Source of the DNA: Cryobacterium sp. GrIS_2_6
Lineage (GTDB): Bacteria > Actinomycetota > Actinomycetes > Actinomycetales > Microbacteriaceae
DNA: 64,000 nt
Direction of reading: 5' to 3'
Assembly (NCBI RefSeq): GCF_035984545.1
Contig: NZ_JAXCHP010000001.1
Location: 682,001 to 746,000, forward strand
Below, piece by piece: positions 1 to 7,732 of the stretch. Below the pieces are notes generated by a model, which worked only from the letters and a program-made list of their open reading frames with translations, had not been told where the DNA came from and ran no database searches. The stretch's first letter is position 1, and each line of letters begins with the position of its first letter. A program made the translations under genes and the position numbers.

Positions 1-711
1 TTCTGGATCCTCGCGACGATCGTGCTCCCTGCGGTCAACCTTGCGGTGCGGTACCGGGTGACCGACGTCCGGAAGTTCCCGCAGACCGGGGCGTTTGTGC
101 TGTCGCCGAATCACTTCAGTGAAATCGACCCGATCGTCGTCGGCGCACTCGCGTGGAAGCTCGGGCGTGCTCCCCGGTTCATGGCGAAGGCATCCGTCTT
201 CACAATCCCCGTACTCGGCTGGCTGCTGCGCAAGTCGGGCCAGATCCCCGTCGAACGCGGCGGGGTCGCGCGCGGCAACGAACCCGTCAAGGCCGCCAGG
301 CGGCTCGTCGAGCGCGGCCAGATGGTCATCGTGTACCCGGAAGGATCGCTCACTCGCGACCCCGAGCTCTGGCCGATGCGCGGTAAGACCGGTGCCGTGC
401 GGATCGCGCTCGAGCAGGGCATCCCGATCGTGCCGATCGCCCACTGGGGCACCCAGGACTTGATGCCGCGGTATTCGAAACGGATCAGCCCGTTTCCCCG
501 CAAGACCATCCACGTGAAGATCGGCGATCCGCTGTCCTTCGACGAGTTCAAGGGACGCAGCCTCGACACGGCGACCCTGAACGAGGCGACGGCCATCCTG
601 ATGGATGCCATCACCGGGCTCCTCGAGGACCTCCGCGGCGAGAAAGCCCCGGCGAAGCGCTGGAACCCCTCCGAGCACGACCAGAAGGAGACCGGCCGTT
701 TTGAAGGCTAA
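1..711 (+). CDS. plsC: 1-acyl-sn-glycerol-3-phosphate acyltransferase, 5' end outside window
   Basis: PlsC-type acyltransferase that acylates lysophosphatidic acid to phosphatidic acid at the membrane. The frame is open from base 1 (F-W-I-L-A-T upstream of the first internal GTG at 22), so the true start lies before the window. 236 codons are visible. The catalytic HX4D motif is seen as NHFSEID and the substrate-binding motif as VYPEGS, with the expected spacing. The next gene, gpsA, starts inside its last codons, so the two are probably co-transcribed; both feed phospholipid synthesis. Close paralogues of the family differ in acyl-donor preference, which cannot be told from sequence. Confidence 0.93.
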   Translation, partial: FWILATIVLPAVNLAVRYRVTDVRKFPQTGAFVLSPNHFSEIDPIVVGALAWKLGRAPRFMAKASVFTIPVLGWLLRKSGQIPVERGGVARGNEPVKAARRLVERGQMVIVYPEGSLTRDPELWPMRGKTGAVRIALEQGIPIVPIAHWGTQDLMPRYSKRISPFPRKTIHVKIGDPLSFDEFKGRSLDTATLNEATAILMDAITGLLEDLRGEKAPAKRWNPSEHDQKETGRFEG

Positions 712-1840
712 ACAGCGGCAGGGTGGCCCTGTCGGTACGCGCGTCGCCGTGCTCGGAGCCGGAAGCTGGGGCACGACCTTCGCCAAGATCCTGAGCGACG
801 GCGGCGCCGACGTCGTGCTCTGGGCCCGGCGGCCGGAACTCGCCCGCGAGATCACGGAGGGCCGGAGGAACAGCGACTACCTTCCCGGTATCAACCTCCC
901 GATCGGGCTGCGCGCGACCCCGCACCTCGACCAGGCCCTCGCCGGAGCAGAGCAGGTCTTCATCTCGGTCCCGAGCCAGTCGCTGCGGGAGAACCTGCTC
1001 CTGATGGAGCCGTTCCTCGAGCCGGACGCGATCCTGGTGTCTCTCATGAAGGGCGTCGAACGCGGCTCCGGCCAGCGGATGAGCCAGATCATCGAAGAGA
1101 TGCTGCCCATCGACCCGCACCACATCGCCGCGATCTCCGGACCCAACCTCGCCCTCGAAATCGCCAGGGAGCAGCCGACGGCCGCCGTGGTGTCCTCAAC
1201 GAGCCTCGAGACCGCCCAGGCCGTCGCGATGCTCGCGACCAATGGCTACTTCCGCTCCTACGTCAACACCGACGTGATCGGCACCGAATTCGGCGGCGTG
1301 CTGAAGAACCTCATCGCCGTCGCGATCGGCATCGTCGACGGTGTCGGCTACGGCGAGAACACCAAGGCCTCGATCATCACCCGCGGCCTCGTCGAGATGA
1401 CCGACTTCGCCGTCGCATACGGCGCCCAGCCGGAGACCCTCGCCGGCCTCGCCGGCCTCGGCGACCTCATCGCCACCTGCCAGTCCCCGCTCTCCCGCAA
1501 CAACACGGCCGGGCGGCTCCTCGGCCAGGGCTACAGCATCGCGGACGTCGTCAAGCAAATGCAGCAGACCACGGAAGGCCTCGCCTCCGTCGGACCGATC
1601 CTCGATCTCGCCAGGGCCAAGGGTGTCGACATGCCCATCGTCGAACAGGTGCGGCAGGTACTGGCCGGTACGCTGAAACCGCGGGACATCGCCCCTCACC
1701 TCACCACGGATTCGGCGGAGCCGCAGGGCGAAAGGACAATTGATGACGGACAAGCTCACGGTAGCGCTGCTCTTTGGGGGTCGGTCAAGCGAACACTCGA
1801 TCAGCTGCGCCACGGCCGGCGGAGTCCTGGCGGCAATTGA
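701..1840 (+). CDS. gpsA: glycerol-3-phosphate dehydrogenase [NAD(P)+]
   Basis: Reduces dihydroxyacetone phosphate to glycerol-3-phosphate for phospholipids. The N-terminal dinucleotide fold is VAVLGAGSWGTTFAK. The catalytic region has MKGVE, SGPNLALEI and EFGGVLKNLIAVAIGI (active-site Lys), then GLAGLGDLIATC. TTG at 701 is chosen because AAGGAG lies at 685-690 and it overlaps the plsC stop at 709-711. The product is 379 aa; family members are usually about 330-340 aa. The last ~33 codons run through the start of ddl in another frame (98-nt overlap), so the C-terminal tail is probably dispensable or a recent read-through. Confidence 0.93.
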   Translation: MKAKQRQGGPVGTRVAVLGAGSWGTTFAKILSDGGADVVLWARRPELAREITEGRRNSDYLPGINLPIGLRATPHLDQALAGAEQVFISVPSQSLRENLLLMEPFLEPDAILVSLMKGVERGSGQRMSQIIEEMLPIDPHHIAAISGPNLALEIAREQPTAAVVSSTSLETAQAVAMLATNGYFRSYVNTDVIGTEFGGVLKNLIAVAIGIVDGVGYGENTKASIITRGLVEMTDFAVAYGAQPETLAGLAGLGDLIATCQSPLSRNNTAGRLLGQGYSIADVVKQMQQTTEGLASVGPILDLARAKGVDMPIVEQVRQVLAGTLKPRDIAPHLTTDSAEPQGERTIDDGQAHGSAALWGSVKRTLDQLRHGRRSPGGN

Positions 1841-2873
1841 CCGGTCGCGCTACGACGTGATCCCGATCGGGATCACCCGCGACGGTGCGTTCGTGCTCGA
1901 AGCGGATGACCCGGCGCACTTCGCACTCGGATCCTCCGCAGCGGAGCTTCCCGTCGTCACCGACAACGGTAGCCGGGTGCACTGGCCGGAATCGTCCCTC
2001 GACCGCACGCTCCGCGTCGTCGACGCCCCCGGTGCCGCAGCCCGCGTGCTCGGCAGCGTTGACCTCGTCTTCCCGATCCTGCACGGCCCGTACGGTGAGG
2101 ACGGCACCATCCAGGGGCTCCTCGAACTGCTCGGCCTGCCGTTCGTCGGATCCGGCGTGCTCGCCTCGGCGCTCGGGATGGACAAGCACTTCACCAAGAC
2201 CGTTTTCCAGCAGGCCTCGCTTCCGGTCGCACCGTGGCGCACGATCACTGCGGCCGACTGGGCCGAAGCGCCCGGAATGGCCTACGCGGCCCTCGCCGAA
2301 CTCGGGCTGCCCGCCTTCGTCAAGCCGGCCCGCGCCGGCTCGAGCGTCGGCGTGAGCCGGGTCACAGACCCCGCCGAGCTGGTCCGTGCCATGGAGACCG
2401 CCCTCGCGGAGGACGACAAGGTCCTGATCGAGGCCGGTCTCGTGGGCCGCGAACTCGAGGTGGCCGTGCTGCAGGGCCCTCCGGGGGAGCCGTCGCGGGC
2501 ATCCGTCGCCGGAGAGGTACTCGTCACCGGGCGTGACTTCTACGACTTCGACGCCAAGTACCTGGGGGCAGCGGGCATCCAACTGGTATGCCCGGCCGCC
2601 CTGACCCCGGCCGAGCTCGCCGAGATGCAGCGGATGGCGATCCGGGCGTTCGAGGCCATCGACGGTGCCGGGCTGGCGCGGGTCGACTTCTTCCTGACGG
2701 ACACCGGCTGGGTCATCAACGAGATCAACACCATGCCCGGCTTCACGCCGATCTCGATGTTCCCGACGTGCTGGCTGCAGAGCGGCTATACGTATCCCGC
2801 GCTCATCGACGAATTAATCTCTGTCGCGCTCGCCCGCCGCGGTGTCCGGGAGCGGGACCCGCTTCCTGCCTGA
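1743..2873 (+). CDS. ddl: D-alanine--D-alanine ligase
   Basis: ATP-grasp ligase that makes the D-Ala-D-Ala dipeptide for peptidoglycan in the cytoplasm. Seen: N-terminal LLFGGRSSEHSIS, the GPYGEDGTIQGLLELLG loop followed by SGVLASALGMDK, ATP-grasp core residues KPARAGSSVGVSRV, and the C-terminal NEINTMPGFTPISMFP metal and substrate site. Length (376 aa) is normal for the family. ATG at 1743 follows AAAGGA at 1731-1736; a TTG directly before it (1740) is possible. It overlaps gpsA by 98 nt. It is convergent with the DUF3515 gene, only 20 nt away. Confidence 0.95.
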   Translation: MTDKLTVALLFGGRSSEHSISCATAGGVLAAIDRSRYDVIPIGITRDGAFVLEADDPAHFALGSSAAELPVVTDNGSRVHWPESSLDRTLRVVDAPGAAARVLGSVDLVFPILHGPYGEDGTIQGLLELLGLPFVGSGVLASALGMDKHFTKTVFQQASLPVAPWRTITAADWAEAPGMAYAALAELGLPAFVKPARAGSSVGVSRVTDPAELVRAMETALAEDDKVLIEAGLVGRELEVAVLQGPPGEPSRASVAGEVLVTGRDFYDFDAKYLGAAGIQLVCPAALTPAELAEMQRMAIRAFEAIDGAGLARVDFFLTDTGWVINEINTMPGFTPISMFPTCWLQSGYTYPALIDELISVALARRGVRERDPLPA

Positions 2874-2893
2874 ACAGGTGCGGCAGGCGTCGT

Positions 2894-3406
2894 TCAGGGC
2901 GCGAGGGTTCCGCCGTCGGTGGGCAGGGTCACGTCGGCGGCCCCGAGGCACTTGGCCGTCGCGGGGATGACCGCCATCACGGCGGCCAGGTCGACGAGCA
3001 CCGTCGAGCCGCTGACCTTGCCCGAGTCGATGACGACCTCGCTCGCCGGGGTGCGCCCGTACGTCGTGTACCGGTAGAGCGGTGCGGCGGAGTCGTCTTC
3101 GATCCAGTCGATGCCGTTGACGTTGAGGCACGGCAGCGTCGTGGGAGCAGGCACCGCGACGCCGCAGTGCAGCAGCACGGCGGCCGGGCTGCCCCACGCG
3201 CCCGTCGCCTGGGCGTTCGTTTCGCGTTCGGCCTGGTCGGCGACGAGCGTCGGCAGGTGCACGACGACGTCTGCACAACCGGGGTTCACCGCGTCCGCCG
3301 CGGGTTCGAGGGCGACGCTCGCCGTGCATCCGCTCAGGAGCACGACGCCGGCCAGGGCGAGCGTCGACGTGGCGAGGCTGCGGCGGGTACGGGAACGGAG
3401 AGACAT
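2894..3406 (-). CDS. DUF3515 family lipoprotein
   Basis: 170 aa. It starts with basic residues (MSLRSRTRRS), a hydrophobic stretch and a lipobox ending LLSGC, so it should be a lipid-anchored exported protein. The mature part has several Cys (GCADVVVHLP, LLHCGV, PCLNVNG, KCLGA) and the WIEDD...YRYTTYGR segment typical of actinobacterial DUF3515; function unknown. ATG at 3406 is preferred over a longer frame because a -10 box (TAGCCT on the minus strand, 3419-3414) sits directly upstream. It lies head-to-head with thiL. Confidence 0.85.
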   Translation of the reverse strand: MSLRSRTRRSLATSTLALAGVVLLSGCTASVALEPAADAVNPGCADVVVHLPTLVADQAERETNAQATGAWGSPAAVLLHCGVAVPAPTTLPCLNVNGIDWIEDDSAAPLYRYTTYGRTPASEVVIDSGKVSGSTVLVDLAAVMAVIPATAKCLGAADVTLPTDGGTLAP

Positions 3407-3410
3407 TCCA

Positions 3411-3423
3411 TTCAGGCTACCGT
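3411..3423. promoter_or_regulatory. overlapping divergent -10 boxes for the DUF3515 gene and thiL
   Basis: The two start codons (3406 minus, 3430 plus) are only 23 nt apart. On the minus strand TAGCCT covers 3419-3414 and points to a transcription start at about 3407. On the plus strand TACCGT covers 3418-3423 and points to 3430. The two hexamers share bases 3418-3419. Both genes would therefore be leaderless and driven by one symmetric site. The -10 call comes from sequence and spacing only; no clear -35 was assigned. Confidence 0.6.
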
Positions 3424-3429
3424 TTGAAG

Positions 3430-4512
3430 ATGACCACTGCTGCGAGAACCCCTGCCGCGAACGCATCCTCGGCGGCTGCGTCGGAATCTCGGGCTGCGCG
3501 AGACACCGGTGCGGCTGCGACGAACGCGGGGCCGGCGAACCAGACCCTCGCCGAGCTCAGCGAGGGCGAGGTGCTCGCCCGCATCTTTCCGCGGCTGCCG
3601 GATGCTGCGACTCAGCTGCTCGGACCCGGCGACGATGCGGCCGTGCTCCGCGCCCCCGACGGGCGATACGTCGTCACGACCGACATGATGATCCAGGGGC
3701 CCGACTTCCGGATGGCGTGGTCCACGCCGCACGACCTCGGCTGGAAGGCCGCGGCCACCAACCTGTCAGACGTCGCCGCGATGGGCGCCCGCCCGACGGC
3801 GCTCGTCGTTGCGATCGCGGCGCCGCCGTCGACCCCCATCTCCGTGATCGAGGGCATCGCGGACGGCCTCCGGGACTGCTGCGCAGTGCTCGCACCGGGA
3901 TGCGGCGTCGTCGGTGGCGACCTGTCCGCCTCTGACGCCCTCACGTTGGCCGTCACGGCCTTCGGAGACCTCGAGGGACGGGAGCCGGTCCTGCGCTCCG
4001 GAGCGCGCGCAGGCGATGTCGTGGCCCTCGCCGGGGGGCTCGGCGAGGCCGGGGCCGGCCTCGCGCTGCTCTTCCGGCACGGAGTCGACACGAACGGTGT
4101 TCCGGATGCCGCGCTGGCCGCGGCCGTGCGGGAGCGCTACCCGGTCGAGGTGGGCGCCCAGCTCGCCCCGACGCCGCCGATCGACCGCGGCCCTGCCGCG
4201 TCCCTCGCGGGCGCGACCGCGATGATGGACCTCTCCGACGGCCTCTTCATCGACGCCGGGCGCCTTGCCAAGGCGAGCGGGGTCGGCATCGACTTCGCGG
4301 CGGATTCCCTCGGCGACAGCGTCGGACTCGCGCTCGGCGGCGGCGAGGACCACGGCCTGCTCGCGACCTTCCCTGCCGGCGCCGTGCTGCCCGAGGGCTT
4401 CCGTGTGATCGGCAGGACTACGGATGCCGCCGGCACGGTCCTCGTCGACGGCTGCGCGCACGAGCAGGGCGGCTGGGACCCGTACCGCGGCTGGGACGGC
4501 GCCCTCGGCTGA
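3430..4512 (+). CDS. thiL: thiamine-monophosphate kinase
   Basis: Phosphorylates thiamine monophosphate to thiamine diphosphate. Family features: GPGDDAAVLRAPDGRYVV with the metal-binding Asp pair, VVTTDMM, AATNLSDVAAMGARPTA, VGGDLSASDALTLAVTAFG, and the late motif MMDLSDGLFIDAGRLAKAS. 360 aa. The first ~40 residues are Ala-rich low complexity before LAELSEGEVLARIFPRL, the usual start of the family core. ATG at 3430 is chosen because it sits seven bases after the -10 box; TTG at 3424 is the alternative. Convergent with rsmD. Confidence 0.93.
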   Translation: MTTAARTPAANASSAAASESRAARDTGAAATNAGPANQTLAELSEGEVLARIFPRLPDAATQLLGPGDDAAVLRAPDGRYVVTTDMMIQGPDFRMAWSTPHDLGWKAAATNLSDVAAMGARPTALVVAIAAPPSTPISVIEGIADGLRDCCAVLAPGCGVVGGDLSASDALTLAVTAFGDLEGREPVLRSGARAGDVVALAGGLGEAGAGLALLFRHGVDTNGVPDAALAAAVRERYPVEVGAQLAPTPPIDRGPAASLAGATAMMDLSDGLFIDAGRLAKASGVGIDFAADSLGDSVGLALGGGEDHGLLATFPAGAVLPEGFRVIGRTTDAAGTVLVDGCAHEQGGWDPYRGWDGALG

Positions 4513-4527
4513 CCGCGCCTGCGGCGG

Positions 4528-5106
4528 CTACGAGCCGGCGAGCACCGGGGCGGCGTACCAGACGGTCGTGTCGCCGTAGTCCTTGCGGCGCTCGGAAGCG
4601 AGGCCAGGACCCCAGGACGGCTCAGGGGAGCGGGAGCTGCGCTCGACGACGACGAGGGCGTCCGGGTCGAGCAGGGGGGTCAGGGCGAGCAGGTTGTGCC
4701 CGAGTTCCACGTCGGAGAGCTCATACGGCGGGTCGAGGAAGACGAGTTCGAACCCGTCGCCCGTCGCCGCGAGAAATGACTGTACGGCCTGCGCGGAGAC
4801 GCGGATCGACGGGGCGTCCTTCTTCGGGGCGGCCTTGAGCACCGCGTCGGTGTTCTTCCGGCACATCTGAGCGGCCCCGTAGCTGTTCTCGACGAGGGTC
4901 ACGATGCGGGCACCCCTGCTCGCGGCCTCGAGCCCGAGGGAACCGGAGCCCGCATAGAGGTCGAGCACCCGGGCGCCCCGGATGATGTCACGGGCGTCGA
5001 GGGCGGAGAAGATCGCCTCGCGCACCCGGTCGCTCGTGGGGCGTGTGCCCGACTTGGGAACAGCGAGGGGCAGGGAACCGGCGAACCCGGAGATGATGCG
5101 CGTCAT
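4528..5106 (-). CDS. rsmD: 16S rRNA (guanine966-N2)-methyltransferase RsmD
   Basis: Methylates G966 of 16S rRNA during 30S assembly. 192 aa, normal length. N-terminal MTRIISG and TRPTSDRVREAIFSAL are characteristic; the SAM site is VLDLYAGSGSLGLEAASRGA; the catalytic N-methyltransferase motif IV is FLDPPYE. Start ATG at 5106 lies ten bases from the last base of a minus-strand TAGGCT box (5121-5116), so the message would be nearly leaderless. Divergent from recG, an arrangement common in actinobacteria. Confidence 0.95.
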   Translation of the reverse strand: MTRIISGFAGSLPLAVPKSGTRPTSDRVREAIFSALDARDIIRGARVLDLYAGSGSLGLEAASRGARIVTLVENSYGAAQMCRKNTDAVLKAAPKKDAPSIRVSAQAVQSFLAATGDGFELVFLDPPYELSDVELGHNLLALTPLLDPDALVVVERSSRSPEPSWGPGLASERRKDYGDTTVWYAAPVLAGS

Positions 5107-5115
5107 GTCCGTTCG

Positions 5116-5155
5116 AGCCTAGCCGGACCGCAGTGTCGGCGGCCGCGCCTACGAT
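5116..5155. promoter_or_regulatory. divergent promoter region rsmD / recG
   Basis: Minus strand: TAGGCT at 5121-5116 upstream of rsmD (start 5106). Plus strand: TACGAT at 5150-5155, exactly seven bases before the recG ATG at 5162. Both placements predict leaderless or near-leaderless transcripts. Confidence 0.55.
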
Positions 5156-5161
5156 CGAAGG

Positions 5162-7402
5162 ATGACGGATGCGACCGCGGCGGACGGCGAGAAGCTCACC
5201 GGCGCCCTGACCCTGGATACCCCGCTCACGGCACGCGGAACGATAACGGCCGCCGACGCGAAATCGCTCGCCAAGGCGTTCGACATGCGCACCGTCGGCG
5301 ACCTGCTCAGTCATTACCCTCGCCGCTACGCCAGGCGCGGCGAGCTCAGCGCGATCAGCGAACTGCCGCTCGACGAACAGGTCACGATCTTCGCCGAGGT
5401 GCGTTCGGTCTCCACCCACGACATGAAGACCCGCAAGGGCTCGATCACGACCGTCAAGATCTCCGACGGCCGCGGCATCCTCACCCTCACGTTCTTCAAC
5501 CAGGCCTGGCGCGAGAAGCTGCTCGCACCGGGCACCCGCGGCATGTTCACCGGCAAGGTCACCTCGTTCAAGAACCAGCTGCAGCTCGCACATCCGCACT
5601 ACAAGCTCTTCGTCGCCGGGAGCGACGAGGAACAGGAACACGAGATTCCCACGGAAGGCGAGGCCTGGCTCGTCGAGCCCGTCCCGGTCTACCCGGCGAC
5701 CGCCGCGGTCGCGAGCTGGGACTTCCAGACGATCGTCGGAAAGATACTCAAGCACCTCGGCCCCGTCGAGGACCCGCTCCCGCCCGCGCTCCGCGCCGAA
5801 CGCGGCCTGCTGCCGCACCGGAAGGCCCTCGAGCTCATCCACCAACCCGCCGTCGACGCCGACTGGATCAGGGCCCGCGACACCCTCCGGTTCACCGAGG
5901 CATTCGTGCTGCAGAGCGCGCTCGTGCAGCAGCGAAACGCCGCCAGGGCGACGAAGTCGACCGCACGGGTGCCCGTCCCCGGCGGGTACCTCGAACGCTT
6001 CGACGCCCGCCTTCCGTTCACCCTCACCGGCGACCAGCAGACCGTTGGCGCCGAGATCGCGAGGGACCTCGCCGACACCGCACCGATGAACCGGCTCCTG
6101 CAGGGCGAGGTTGGCTCCGGCAAGACGCTCGTCGCGCTCCGGGCGATGCTCGCCGTCGCCGACACCGGGGGACAGGCCGCCCTGCTCGCGCCGACGGAGG
6201 TGCTCGCGGCCCAGCATCTGCGGTCGATAGTGCAGATACTCGGCCCCGACCTGGCCGCAGAACTTGTGCCCGTGCTGCTCACCGGCAAACTGCCCGTCGC
6301 CCTTCGGCGCAAGGCGTTGCTGCGCGCGGTCTCCGGCCAGGCCAGGATCGTGATCGGCACGCACGCCCTCCTGGCCGAATCGGTATCGTTCTTCGACCTC
6401 GGACTCGTGGTCATCGACGAACAGCACCGCTTCGGCGTCGATCAGCGCGAGGCACTCCGCCTCAAGGGTGCTGTGCCACCACACCTCCTCGTGCTGACGG
6501 CGACACCGATCCCGCGCACGGTGGCCATGACGGTCTTCGGCGACCTTGACGTGTCGACGATCGCGATGCTCCCGGCCGGCCGGCAGGGCATCCAGACCTA
6601 TGTCGTGGCGCTCGCCGAAAAGCCGCAGACCTTCTCGCGCGTCTGGACCCGGCTGGCCGAGGAGGTCGCCCTCGGGCGGCAGGGTTTCGTCGTGTGTCCT
6701 GCGATCGCGCCGAAGGAACTCGAGGAGGGTCAGGAATTCGAACAGCCGGCGACAGAGAAGGGCGCCGCCGACGCCGCGCCGGCCGTACCCCCGGAATCCG
6801 TCGAGGTCGTGCTCGAGAGGCTGCGCGCCCGGCCAGAGCTCGCCGCGGCCAGGATCGAACCACTGCACGGCCGGATGACCGCGGACCAGAAGGACCAGAT
6901 CATGCTCGCCTTCGCCGCGGGCCAGATCGATGTGCTCGTGGCGACCACGGTGATCGAGGTCGGCGTCGACGTGCCGAACGCTTCGGTGATGGTGGTGCTC
7001 GACGCCGACAGGTTCGGCGTCTCGCAGCTCCACCAGTTGCGCGGGCGGGTCGGCCGCGGTGGGGTGCCGGGGCTCTGCCTGCTCGTCACCCGTGCGGAAG
7101 CCGACTCTCTCGCCCGGTCGAGGGTCGAGGCCGTCGCCGCGACCCTCGACGGCTTCGAGCTCGCCGAGATCGACCTCGAGCTGCGCAGGGAGGGCGACGT
7201 GCTCGGCAGCACGCAGTCCGGCGGGCGTTCCTCGCTGCGCCTGCTCCGGGTCGCGACCGACGGCGAACTCATCCTCGAGGCGCGTACCCACGCGCAGGAG
7301 CTCGCGGCGGATGACCCCGAGCTCGCGAGCGTGCCGGCCCTGCGCGATGCGGTGCGCCGGCGACTCGACGACGCGGAACGCGCCTCGCTCACCAAGGGCT
7401 GA
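5162..7402 (+). CDS. recG: ATP-dependent DNA helicase RecG
   Basis: Branch-migrating helicase that remodels stalled forks and Holliday junctions. 746 aa. Order: N-terminal wedge/OB domain (about residues 50-160; MRTVGDLLSHYPRRYARRG, then VKISDGRGILTLTFFNQ); Walker A GEVGSGKTLVALRAML near residue 320; Walker B IDEQHRFG; motif III LTATPIPRT; C-terminal helicase motifs TTVIEVGVDVPNASVMV and QLHQLRGRVGRG. An Ala/Pro/Glu-rich insert of about 30 residues (around 520-550) separates two helicase motifs. ATG at 5162 fits a leaderless start. Confidence 0.96.
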   Translation: MTDATAADGEKLTGALTLDTPLTARGTITAADAKSLAKAFDMRTVGDLLSHYPRRYARRGELSAISELPLDEQVTIFAEVRSVSTHDMKTRKGSITTVKISDGRGILTLTFFNQAWREKLLAPGTRGMFTGKVTSFKNQLQLAHPHYKLFVAGSDEEQEHEIPTEGEAWLVEPVPVYPATAAVASWDFQTIVGKILKHLGPVEDPLPPALRAERGLLPHRKALELIHQPAVDADWIRARDTLRFTEAFVLQSALVQQRNAARATKSTARVPVPGGYLERFDARLPFTLTGDQQTVGAEIARDLADTAPMNRLLQGEVGSGKTLVALRAMLAVADTGGQAALLAPTEVLAAQHLRSIVQILGPDLAAELVPVLLTGKLPVALRRKALLRAVSGQARIVIGTHALLAESVSFFDLGLVVIDEQHRFGVDQREALRLKGAVPPHLLVLTATPIPRTVAMTVFGDLDVSTIAMLPAGRQGIQTYVVALAEKPQTFSRVWTRLAEEVALGRQGFVVCPAIAPKELEEGQEFEQPATEKGAADAAPAVPPESVEVVLERLRARPELAAARIEPLHGRMTADQKDQIMLAFAAGQIDVLVATTVIEVGVDVPNASVMVVLDADRFGVSQLHQLRGRVGRGGVPGLCLLVTRAEADSLARSRVEAVAATLDGFELAEIDLELRREGDVLGSTQSGGRSSLRLLRVATDGELILEARTHAQELAADDPELASVPALRDAVRRRLDDAERASLTKG

Positions 7403-7423
7403 ACGCCGGACCGCCGAATGAGA

Positions 7424-7460
7424 CCCGACCAGCGCAATCGTCACCGGTCGGGGTTGTTTC
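7424..7460 (+). terminator. possible recG terminator
   Basis: CCCGACC (7424-7430) pairs perfectly with GGTCGGG (7446-7452) around a 15-nt loop, and the 3' arm runs into a T-rich stretch (GTTGTTTC). It lies 22 nt after the recG stop. The long loop makes it a moderate candidate. Confidence 0.4.
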
Positions 7461-7732
7461 GGGCACCCAGCTACCCGCGAAGTGGGGGTGATTCCCGGCC
7501 TATCCCGTCCCGCGAGCGCGGTGCTACGGTGCCTCAACAATCAAACAGGTCCTTCCCCTGGCTTGCGCACCAGCACGATCGGGGACGATTTGGGAGTCTA
7601 TCCGGGCTCGGTGAAGAGCTTAATCGACCCGGGTGCCGTCCGCCGGGAATCGTCGACCACACCGCGATGGAACACACCCGGCCCACGCACCCGCCCACCT
7701 TTTCGATTCCCGACGCCCGAACGGAAGTTGAC
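7461..7732. other. intergenic leader of the deacetylase gene
   Basis: About 270 nt with no supported gene. A TACGGT hexamer at about 7522-7527 could be a -10 box for the downstream gene, giving a leader of roughly 200 nt. An in-frame open stretch exists here, but it has no family features and lies before the signal peptide, so it was not included in the protein. Confidence 0.4.

Noticed and set aside
4988..7540. 850-codon minus-strand open frame across recG
   Set aside because: Antisense shadow of recG with no recognisable domain; GC-rich codon use leaves such frames open.
7418..7732. In-frame extension that would add 105 residues to the deacetylase
   Set aside because: It lies before a complete signal peptide with its own ribosome site, and its sequence has no family features.
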